From the NCBI GenBank assembly GCA_029237695.1, contig CM055266.1:125044569-125108568 (forward strand): 64,000 nucleotides of DNA, in the 5' to 3' direction. Position numbers and translations under genes: made by a program. Shown here piece by piece: positions 33,326 to 44,700 of the stretch. The notes under the pieces are model-generated. The model did no database searches and was not told the DNA's origin. It saw nothing but the letters and a program-made list of their open reading frames with translations. How positions within the stretch are numbered: position 1 is the first letter of the stretch; each line of letters starts with the position of its first letter. The DNA comes from Conchocele bisecta (Eukaryota; Mollusca; Bivalvia; Lucinida; Thyasiridae).

Positions 33326-33467
33326 AGAATAGTAGGTTAGTGCCGTGAATGGGAAAAAATATCTGGCGCGGCACAGAAACAGGATGTGCTCGGTAGAGCC
33401 TCGCCCATCCCGTTTCCTGAGCCTTGCCAGATATTTTTTCCCATTCACGGCACTAACCTACTATTCT
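33326..33467. repeat. Perfect 42-bp inverted repeat
   Basis: The arms 33,326-33,367 and 33,426-33,467 are exact complements (AGAATAGTAGGTTAGTGCCG.. and ..CGGCACTAACCTACTATTCT), separated by 58 bases. Further out, TATCCCGTCAACAC (33,208) and GTGTTGACGGGATA (33,310) are also complementary. Confidence 0.92.
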
Positions 33468-33677
33468 CTATAATGAATGGTGAACAATGCAGAATCTGAT
33501 CAACTTGCATGGATACGCAGAATGATCTTGGTCTACACTGCTCACAAATACCATAATACACATTTCTCCCATCACAATAATGGTTAATACATCTGTAGAA
33601 TGTATCCAGTTAAAATAATTCTTAAGAAAACGGAAAATAAACACATTTTCTTGATGAATTTATTTCAAATGCTGGAA

Positions 33678-33924
33678 TTATAAGGAATGAATGGCCTTTT
33701 TGTGGAATTTATCGGGGATATAAACTTGGAAAAGTCGCGGGAATACTGGACGAGGCCTTAACAAAATTACAATTTTCGAAAAAAAAAAGAAAAAAAAAAG
33801 AAAAAATTATTTTTTGATTTTTTTGGGAAAATTGTAATTTTTTATCTCTTCGTCCAGTATTCCCGTGACTTTTCCAAGTTTATACCCCGATAAATTCCAC
33901 AAAAAGGCCATTCATTCCTATAAT
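33678..33924. repeat. Large inverted repeat with an A/T-rich loop
   Basis: The outer ~80-base arms (AGGAATGAATGGCCTTTTTG.. and ..CAAAAAGGCCATTCATTCCT) are near-perfect complements around a poly-purine loop of A with scattered G. Confidence 0.9.
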
Positions 33925-34539
33925 ACATCTGTAGAATGTATCCAAAGACACTTTAGCAGGTTTAGAAACATTTTTTACAAACAACACACCATGATGAAAA
34001 TTTCACACAAACAAAATACTAGCACAATAGCAGACAAATGTAAACCAGGCAGTGAGATCATTTGCCTTTCAACATTTTCCAGATATTAATTCAGAAACTT
34101 GGCTATATTTTCTGTCACTGACAACAAAAACTTAAATTTTCGTTATCGTTTAAAGAAAATATTGGGAAATTTTTTCTTCTGAATATGTGGGCCACCAGTC
34201 GACAAAATGGATGTTATATTTCGTTTGCGACTAGTGCAGCCTCTGATCAGCCAGCATGTCACACAGTCTGATCAGGGACTATACTGCTAGCTACTGCAAG
34301 ACACGACAATTTGTTATCAGTCAGCGTGTATTCTCTTAATGCTTAACAAGTTACCCGATAATCCAATGTGTGAGGCAAATAATTTCACGGGCTGGTAAAA
34401 TGAACAACAATCACGTTCTCCATCCCAGAAATGCAGCACATCAAATCTATAATGCGAGAAAATTATATTTCATGAACCTACATGTTACTGGGTCTCTTCA
34501 ACCATCTTTAGAGACAGCACAAAAAAAGTTGCCAAATTA

Positions 34540-34760
34540 ATCCTTTCAATACCACAGGCCTGTAAAGTGGTATTGGTAAATAGTGTAGATCCAGATGAGC
34601 CGGCTCATGTACGTTTTGCAAGTAATTTTCTTATTTTTGAAAACCAAAATACCCTTTTTTCATAAATGGATTAGTCTGAAAATCATTTTGTGACGGTTGG
34701 ATTGGTTGCAAAATTAACATATCAACATCCATTCCAGTTACTTAGGGGTGAAAGGGTTAA
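34540..34760. mobile_element. ~220 bp MITE, AACCCTTTCA family
   Basis: TCCTTTCAATACCACAGGCC to CTTAGGGGTGAAAGGGTT. A short GACTGCTGTAAT triplication follows at 34,850-34,885. Confidence 0.85.
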
Positions 34761-35188
34761 ACCCTACTGGTGGTTAGAAACAATACACAACTTCTTTGAA
34801 AATGGCAGTGTAATTTTGAAATCTACAGCCACTGAGCTGGTGTAAATGACTGCTGTAATGACTGCTGTAATGACTGCTGTAATGAATGAAAAGTTTAGCT
34901 GTATTTTAGCTTCATTTGTTACCCTAAATCAAATTTATGAATTATTCTGAAAATTACTGTTGTGAACATTATTTACCCAGTTGGGTGACCATTTGATTTG
35001 TTGGGCTAGTCGGAGATTTTATGCATCAACAATATGCAACATGAAGCTATGATATGTGAATTGATAGCGAAACTGACTGAAGATCTGCAAATTGACCGTA
35101 TGCAAAGTTCTACAATCACAAGCCTGAACGGTGCATACAAAAGACCATAACATGCTGCGTCTGTGGAGCGACGATTGGTCCATCTACC

Positions 35189-35784
35189 CTACATCTGGCT
35201 CTGTACCACCACCTCTGATAGCAACGCCAGGTGTGACAGCTGCGTATCGTGCGTCCCCATGCCAACGGACGACTCGCTATGGTTACCATCCTGTGATGCG
35301 TCCGACCCGGATGTCGTCGTTTCCACGGTGATCTGGTTTCCCTCAGACTGCGAACTGTCATCATCGTATGATATCCGCGTGACCTTGGACATCGCAGACG
35401 ACGTACTCGCCTGTGCGGTCTGCGGTATGGAGCGTGCAGTATTGTACATGTCCATCTCGCTGCTGTAGTCGCCATTATCGACGTCCACCTCGACCTCCTC
35501 ATTACACATCAACATGTTCTCCTCGGACTCGGACTTGATCACGGACACGTTGCCGTAGTTGATCGTGTCCATGTACGGTGGCGCGTATATACCCGGGCCG
35601 CGTTTGTCCGAGGTCGGCTGGCTGACCTTGTAGCTGCCGAGGATCATGGGCGGCTGGGTGTGCATCTGTTTACAGTTGTAGCACTCGTAGTCCTCCTCCT
35701 CGGACACCTCGTCCTCGGCCAGGCCCACACACAGCAGGTGGAACCACTCCTCACAGCGGTCACACTGCACCCAGTTCACCTCAC
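35189..35784 (-). CDS. KDM5: KDM5 exon 14 (PHD3 and C-terminal tail)
   Basis: Acceptor [27 protein letters not shown], then EDYECYNCK closes PHD3. An acidic, serine-rich tail with [13 protein letters not shown] ends VVVQSQM, TAG. The W in NWVQCD is the position of the H3K4me3 aromatic cage in KDM5A PHD3. Confidence 0.94.
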
Positions 35785-38700
35785 CTACAAATAAGGGCGG
35801 GACATGAATATTGTTGTCTACTTTCTTTTCATATTTTTTAAATAAAAAAATTCTTGGCAGTACATGATGGTGTTTATGAATATACGTCTTCATACCCGAG
35901 GTTATGGTGTACATACGTGTCCTGTAGCGCATATGTACCTGTGGCATATTGTGTATCTATATGGTGTATATACCTGTGGTGTATGGTGTATATACCTGTG
36001 GTGTATGGTGTATATACTTGCAATGTAATGTGTACGTACCTGTGGGTTTGAGGCACTTGAGGGCGGCACAGTCCTCCTCACTGTCCTCGTCGTCCATCAT
36101 CAACTTCTTCTCGCGCTTCTTCCGCTTCTTCTTCTCCAACGGGTGCCCATCCTCACCCATCTTCGGCTGCGACATAGACAGATCATATTTATAAATATTT
36201 TTTACCAAACATAGTCAACAGACTTGGGATATCAGAAGTACCTTCCCGGGCATCGTTGGTGTTACAATTGACGGGAGTGTGTCAGTTTGATGGTGCGTTG
36301 CTTAGTTGCTAAGCAATGTGACATCAAACTGACAAATTCTGCCAATTCTAATGACCAAGATGCCAAGTTCAGTAACCTATTTCTAAGACTGGGGGCCGTT
36401 TCACTAAATTTGTAGGTCGTAAGTGCAAATTTAGAATTGTCTGAAAATTTCAATGGATGGATTTACATTTATTGAGCATAGGCTGCATATGCAATTGCTT
36501 ACAAGAAAACATATTTAATGTGAAATTTACACAGTATCCTAATTGTGCACTTACAAACATTTTAGTCGCACCAAGTTTAGTGACCGAGCCCCAGGTCTAT
36601 AGAGAAAATCAGGCTAGTGTCTGATATCAAGTTTCTCGGGCAAGGCTAGGAAATGCATAGGAATTCTGAGGCTCATGGAGGATTTCCTGCCGTTTACATG
36701 CCAATCATGATAAACTTGATATCAAAGGCACTGTAGCGGATATCACCTCGCCCATATTGGGCTGTATTATAAATAATCTTATACGTGGCTGTCACTGGAT
36801 ATCGATTGATCAATGGATTAGGGTTTTACATCCATTCAACATCAAGGCGTCCATTTAGGGCATTCGGTAATGAGCGCGCTTCTCACCAATGCGGCCCGGT
36901 TTCGATCCTGTGGGATGGTATGATGGTCGGCAGACCGGACAAGTGGGTTTCCTCCCACATTAAGGATCACCCTTACGCCTGCATCTGCTCTCGCGCTTGT
37001 TTCGTAATCGTTGTAAAATAAAGTTTAAAAAACCCCCCTAGAATATGTGTTCATAGAACACGAATGCACCACATACCGATTTGATAATAAACGGAGCAAA
37101 ATTCCAAGTCCAAAAGGGGAGATAATGAATGACCCGGGGGTCGAATGAAAATAAACTTTGCGCATCTACTCATCATAAGGAAGCTACATACCAAGTTTCA
37201 GGTCTGTAGCTATCACGATTTAAAAGTGTTGCGAGTCACCTGACAAAATGGACAAATTCTAAGTTGAAAAGGGGGAGATAATCCATGACCCTGGGGTCGA
37301 ATCAAAATGAAAATAAACTTTGCGCATCTACTCATCATAACGACGCTACATACCAAGTTTCAGGTGTGTAGCTAGTACGAGTTAAACGTTTTACGACTTA
37401 CAAGGCAAAATTGCCAAATTCTAAGTCAAAAGGGGCAGATTATCCATGACCCCGGGGTCGAATCAAAAATCGAAATAAACTTTGCGCATCTACTCATCAT
37501 AAGGAAGCTACATACCAAGTTTCAGGAGTGTAGCTACTAGGGTTTAAAAGTTTTACCACTTACAAGCCAAAATTGGAAAATTCTAAGTCGAAAAGGGGGA
37601 GGTAATCCATGACCCCCAGGTAGAATCAAAAATCAAAATAAACTTTGCGGATCTACTCATCTACTCATCATATGGAAGCTACATACCAAGTTTCAGGGGT
37701 GTAGCTAGTACGGTTTAAAAGTTTTACGACTTACAAGGCAAAATCTAAGTCGAAAAGGGGGAGATAATCCATGACCTGGGGGTCATAGAAACAATCGAAA
37801 TAAACTTTGCGCATCTACTCATCATAAGGAAGCTAAATACCAAGTTTCAGGTGTGTAGCTAGTACGGTTTAAAAGTTTTATCACTTACAAGGTTGGTGAC
37901 TGACAGATGGACAAGGGTAACACTAAATGCCCCCCCCCTCCACTATCATAGTGGGGCATAAAAACATCAAGGCTCCTACACTACTGTTTAATCAACTACA
38001 ATGAACATTTCCCTACTTCCTACACACGTGTAGATTTCACACCTGACAATTAGACGAGTATCATGCAAACAGTGTGAATGATACCATATAAACAGTTATC
38101 AGGGATTCCGCTGGCGATCGCCACTTTCGCAATTGGCGATAAAAATTACAATTTTCGAAAAAAAATCGCTTTTTTCAAGTGGCGATTTTTTTATTTTCCC
38201 CAGCGGAATCCCTGAGTTATAATGAATGCATATAATATCTGCACAAAACATGTGGCTTACTTTCATTTTCTTCTTTTTCTTCGGCTTGTCTCCTTTCTCC
38301 AGCTGTTTCTTTAGTTTCTTCAGAAACCTTCTCTCCGGCTTCATGTCCTTAAAGTCTTTGAACTCCTTGATGTCTTTGAAGTCTTTGAAGTCCTTGATGT
38401 CTTTGATGTCCTTTATGTCCATGGTGAGAGGGACGGACATGTCAGCGAGAATGTCGGGCAACACTTCTGAAATAAGCATGAACAAGCCTCACAACACTAG
38501 CATCTACATTAATCATATCATATGGGAGTTTAATCCTTTCAGGTCTTCATACCAATCTTATCCTAATTCTTGCAACAAGTGTAGATCCAAATGAGTCCGC
38601 TCATAATATCCTAATGCTTGCAAACAGTGTAGATCCAGATGAGTCTGAGAGCTCATAGTCCTTTAACTCTTTGCATGCTGGGAAATTTGTGGGCTATTAA

Positions 38701-41700
38701 TAGTTCAAAAATAGCAGATGAAAATTCACATTTTCTTTTTATTTATCCTTATAAATATCATGAATATGTCTTGGAATTTCATTAGAATTGCGTCCAGAGG
38801 ACGCAATTCTAATGAAAATGCAAGACATATTTACAGAGGGAAATAAGATACATACTCGGAATTTGTTGGCTGTTATTTTCACCGCTAGCTTGCAAAAAGT
38901 TAAACACTTCATACCTCTTATCCTAATGATGAGCAGACTCATCAGGATCTGCACCTTTTCTGGGTGTTTTCTATGTTTTTATCGATTCCAGTTACTTAGT
39001 GGTGAAAGGGTAAGGTCATCACTGAAGATGTTCAACATGCAGAGAATAACGTTGTACAGTAGAGACATAATGAATGTGTGAATAAATGGTGAAACTACCT
39101 GTACAAGACGTAAAATCTAAGATCACGGACAACTATGATGTTTTTTTCCATTTCTAAACAAACAGTCGTGCCAGGTATATTAGTCAGAGACAATGACTGA
39201 TTTTGGTTTTACATTTCTTAAACAATATAATAATAATAATAATAATATAAGAAATCAACATACCCATTCCATTTTCATCCACTTCCTTCTTGATTTTCGT
39301 CTTCATCAACTTCAGTTTCTTCTTTTTCAGTTTCTCCCCGTCGAGCCCGACGGTGATTACCTTGACCTTCTTGGGTCTGAGGGGGTCGCTGCCCTCCAAC
39401 ACTCGCCGTTTCTTCTTCTTCTTCTCCGGATCTTTCTCCTTCTTGATTTTGATCTTATCCAGGTCCAATGATAGCCGCGGGGCGTACTGGTCCCGAGATT
39501 CCTGGAGATTGATTGATTTATTAAAGGTATATGCCCACTCAGTAGACACATGTTCTTTATAGGAATTAAATAAGTGTATAATTGTGTCACTATTCCACCA
39601 GTTCAACAAATTACGAGTGTCCACTTTACAGATATACATTGTAATCATTTAGTAATATTTATTTTACTGATAGTGACGTGACGCACGGTGGTATCAGGCT
39701 ATTTTCATATGCAAATGAGGCATGATATTTTTTAATTATTTATGCTAATTAAATGCGTCACCTGAAAAAATAATATTTTCGACAGATTATAAAGTATGAT
39801 CATTGCACATCAAAAAATAAATAAAGAGAATAAATGGGAAAGTCTGTTAACATTTAAAGAAACACGGTTATAGCCCCTGATAGCAGTGTGGATATTTACG
39901 TCTGATATAAAATGTATAATAATGTCAATCAATACGTTGGGTAATGGTGAATGAATGTTTATTTTGGCAGAAAATGTCTCGGATGATGTCTCTGATATAA
40001 AGAACATTATGTGCCTACTGAGTGGGCATGTACCTTTAACCCTGTCAACAACACAGGCCTGTATAGTTGTATTGGCAAAAAGTGTAGATCCAGATAAGCC
40101 GGCTCGTGACGAGCCGTCTCATCAGGATCTGCACTTTTTGCAAGAAATTTTCATATGTTTGAGAACAAAAACACCCCCTTTTCATAAATGGACTTGTCTG
40201 AAAATCATTTTGTGACGATTGGATTGGTTGCAAAACTAACATATCAAAATCAATTCCAGTTACTTAGGGGTGAAAGGGTTAGTGGGGTTTTATGTTCATT
40301 TAACGGTTAGGTCATATGAAACCAGCCATGTGATTTTGTACACAAGAAGATGTGCAGGAACATATCTGCAGAAACTGTGATATTTTCTGTAGATGACGTT
40401 GAAATTTTATAAAGTCTATAGTGATCGTTACATTTTTGGAGAATTTATTCAGGTAAAAACTTTTAGAAGATCAACTAAATACTGGCTGAAAGCTGGAAGG
40501 CCTACAGCCTGCATTATTGAATTTCAAAAAATGTTTACATCATGAATTCTCCAATTATGTCCCTGCAATTCGAAAAGATTTTAAATCCTATTTTTTCACC
40601 AAGTGTTCACTAATACTCATTTGCATTTGCATGTTGCTTAACATGATGTCAAACTGACAAATTCTTACCCTAATTAGGCCCTGGAAGTAGCTGTAACAGA
40701 TGTTACTCATGATCCTCCTAGATTGCAAACCCATTTATTAGACTGGTCCAGAGCTCCAGATAAGCTGCGTATTGGAATATTTCACGCACTTATTTTAGCA
40801 GAATACGCATTATCAAAAGTGGGAGTACAAAATACTCACAGCAATGTGAAATACGCAATGATTTTCAAATTGAGTAGTGAAAATAATGTAATAAAGTAAA
40901 AAATTTACTTAGTTGAGCTGCAAAAAGCAAACATAGTGAATTTTTAAATTTGTTTTATTTTTTTATCATTTGTTCCCTATTTAATAAGGAAGAAAATCAA
41001 TAATACATTTGTAAAAGTAAAATATGCATTGAATTTGAATTTCTGGGGGTATAATATTCTTTAAGACACAAAACTTATCTGGAGCTCTGCTGGTCTACAC
41101 TGAATAAACACACAACAAAGTGTAGCGGTGACAATAAACCTCAGACTTATGTCAAACTCGCGGACACATGCAACATGCCTAAAATTAAACACATTTATTA
41201 TAAGCAGAGCTCCAGGTAAGGTGCGTAATTTGGAGGTAAATTTCTTAATTCTACATCAAAAATGGCAAGTTGGGAGTGCTTTAGAATCGTCTTAATGAGA
41301 CGATTCTAAAGGACTCCCAACTTGACATTTTTGATGAAGAAATAACAACATTTCACCCCAAGTTGGTCAAATTACGCACCTTAACTGGAGCTCTGATAAG
41401 ACTGGTATATACACTGTCTCTACACACAACAAAGCGAATATAAAACTTACGTCAAACTCGAGCATGCGGTCGTCCTGGCGCGGCAGACAGACCTGCAACA
41501 TGCGCCAGATGTGCTGGGTCTCGTCGAGCGACACCTCGAGCAGGTCTCCCTCCATCATGAGGATCTCGAGCTGGACTCGCGCCGACTCGGACAGATGCAG
41601 GGACGGCTCCTCTAACTGCCGCGGGATCAGGGGCGTCTTACGCTGCTGCTTCTTCGGGGACAGTTCTATACAGAGGTGTACAGTACACCAGTTAACTCTT

Positions 41701-44700
41701 TGGTATAAACATATTTTATTAGGCTCCAGACAAGGAATTAGTAATTGAGTATTTTCACTCCATCATTTCTAAGCAATTGGGTATTTCAAAATTTTCATTG
41801 GGTAAAATAAAATCACCTACTGTTTACACATCAACAGACAGCAATTATTGAATAGTTTGATTTAAAATAAAAACATGTCTTGGAATTTCATTAGAATTGT
41901 CTCCATGGAGACAATTCTAATGAAATACCAAGATGTGTTTTCATGGCAAATAAGAACAAGAAACGAGGCAAAGCCACGAAGGCCAGGTTTTTTCCAAGCA
42001 TAGACACTTGGATAACATAATTATACCCACTTTTTGTAGACTAGATGGCCGTGGCCTGCATGTCGCACCTTGGGGCAAGGCATGGACACTAAACAAATAG
42101 ATATAGTAGATTGAAAAACTTCAACGAAAAAACTTTAACCGGACACACGGACGTACGGACGGAAGGACGGACGTATGCCAAAATGCCGACGATATCGCGC
42201 TTTCCGCAAGCGGGTGCGACAATGATGATAAACACCCATGTGAAGAATCAAGGTAATGGGTGAAGCAGTTGCAGAGATATAGTACACGAAAAAACTTTAA
42301 CAAAAAATTCAAAGTAATTTGACCTTGACATTGGGCACAGGGGCCGCACGGTTGGGGGTTAGAATGAAAATATGGATGATGATAAACACCCATGTGAAGT
42401 TTCAAAGTAATGGGCGAAGCAGTTGCAGAGATATAGTATAACAAAAAAGTTTTAACCAAAAAACTTTAACCAGACGTACGTTAAAAAGTTAACGTTGAAA
42501 ATGGCTAAGTCAATTACGTAGAAATAATAGGTGAAGGTAAAAAAATGGTCACATGTTGGATAGTTGTATGTGGTAGGCACCCCTTGGTTATGAAGCTGCG
42601 AAAGTTTGGTGGTCCTAGGTGGTACAGTACCAAAGAAATGGACTTAAACATGAAAACTTAACATTGTAAACGCGAAAACTTAACATTGAAAATGGCTAAG
42701 TCGACTGCGCGGAAAAAATGGGTCAAGTTAAAAAAAAAGTAACATGTTGGATAGTGATATGTGGTTGGCACCCCTTGATTATGAAGCTGTGAAAATTTGG
42801 TGGTCCTAGGTGGTACAGTACCAAAGAAATGGACTTAAACACGAAAACTTAACATTGTAAACGCGAAAACTTAACATTGAAAATGGCTAAGTCGACTGCG
42901 CGGAAAAAATGGGTCAAGTTAAAAAAAAAGTCACATGTTGGATAGTGATATGTGGTGGGCACCCCTTGATTATGAAGCTGTGAAAGTTTGGTGGTCCTAG
43001 GTGGTACAGTAACAAAGAAATGGACTCAAACACGAAAACTTAACATTGATTGTGGACGCCGCCCGCAAGAACAGTACAGTTCCACCTTAACGACCGCCCT
43101 GTTATCGATACCGTCCCGTTAATACGACCGCATTTTCAAAGAATTGTTTTATTTACTCTTTATTTATGTTCGCACTATTCAATATAACGACCACCCCACT
43201 AATCCGTATTACGACCACGTTTGACTAGTGCTGTAACGATATACCGGTATACCGATAAACTGCGGTGCGATGGAGACGATACGATACGTACCGATACGTC
43301 CGTCCCGTACCGGTTTTTTTCGATATTATGTCATATATTAAGTCCCATTAATATTATTCGGGCCGCGAAGTAGCGCGTCTCATCTTTCCCTGTGGACGCT
43401 TATTGGACATTTCGCGTTAAGTACAGCGTCTAGAAGATCGGATTCGGTTCTTGACTGGTTTCCAATTTATTACTGCTTATTGTACTGGCAGTCTAGCTAA
43501 AACATTTGCACAGTCTACTGCTATTATGGCGAACGCGAGTGAAGAATTCGATTTGGTTACAAACAGAAAAGGCAAAAGCTGCCTATGGAAGCATTTTAAA
43601 CTCATTAAATATAAGAACGGGCAAGAGTTTTATTTTTTTGTTTCTCAGACATGCCACTAGATACTAGATTTGGTCAATTAACAGAAATATATAAACCAGT
43701 GTTTGGAAAGTTATAAAAACCATTGTCCGACGTGTACCAATAGTCGAACAAATGTAAACTAATCTACATGGAGAATTGTTATTGGTCCATAACTGTGTTT
43801 ATTAATTTTTGCATAACATTTGCAATTTTGCACAAGGGTGTCCCTGCTAAGGGCAACCAATGTTTCATTTTTTTTTATTGCAGCATTTATGTTAAAGTTT
43901 CTTGTTCACTTATATTTCTGTAATGCATCAGACAATGTAAATCACAATGAACATACGCCCTATCTCAATAATGGACAAGTCTTGACAAATTTAATGGACC
44001 AATGAAATTATTAATAGCTCCAAACATTAGCATGGATTAATTCATTAAAAGTTACTTAGGGGTGAAATAGTTAACCAGCCAGATTGAAAAAACATTCTCA
44101 CAAATCTCCAGTCGGATTTCAACGAAACTTGGTAGGAATGAATCTGGAGCTACACTGTTTGCCAACACTGGCCCCATACAGGGGCCTTTGGGTAGAAAGG
44201 TTTAAAGCATGTGTATAGTACAGTATTACTCTGCTACATAGCGACAATTGTAACCACAATGGCAATTTGGATAGAAAATCCAATACGTATTCAATACGTA
44301 TCGCGATACAGGTATGCCGTATTGCAACATATCGCGATACGCTCCTGAGAGGCGATACTCAGCCCTACGTTTGACTGATGTCTCAAAATGTGTTGTTTTA
44401 GGATACGTCATTACGACCGTGGTACCTACATATTTGTTGTACCCGGTTGGAAAATTAGCTATGGGAGACAATTTTGCGACAATACGCAATATCAGTTTTA
44501 TTTAGAGATGTACAGAATACCAGCATATTGGTGCATTGTTACATAATCGTGTAGGGGCTAAGTGATTCTGGTGTGACGATGACCTGGCATCAGATCAGGT
44601 TATTCCAATTTTATGGCTGAAAATCAATATGTAAATATTCTGTATTGATTATGAATTTTCCGTAAAGGGTTACGTACAGTACATGAGTGGGTGGTGGTCG

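Larger units (their letters stand above)
30559..35188. other. Gene-free interval between repeats and the KDM5 stop codon
   Basis: Contains fragments of the GGGGTTTAATGTCC and GGTTTAACGG retroposons (30,923-31,075), a short inverted repeat CCACCCACCTGGATT/AATCCAGGTGGGTGGGG (31,085-31,155), MITEs listed separately, and the probable KDM5 3' UTR just below 35,189. No other exon was recognised. Confidence 0.55.
43085..44470. mobile_element. pogo-type (ACGACC) repeat carrying a hAT insertion
   Basis: TTCCACCTTAACGACCGCCC..TTAATACGACCGC before the hAT and CGTCATTACGACCGTGGTAC after it belong together, in the style of the 50,181-52,182 element. Exact outer ends are uncertain. Confidence 0.45.

Noticed and set aside
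35116..35502. 128-codon arginine-rich minus-strand ORF
   Set aside because: Shadow frame of KDM5 exon 14.
38226..38594. 122-codon plus-strand ORF rich in F, S and L
   Set aside because: Antisense of the lysine-rich KDM5 exon 12.
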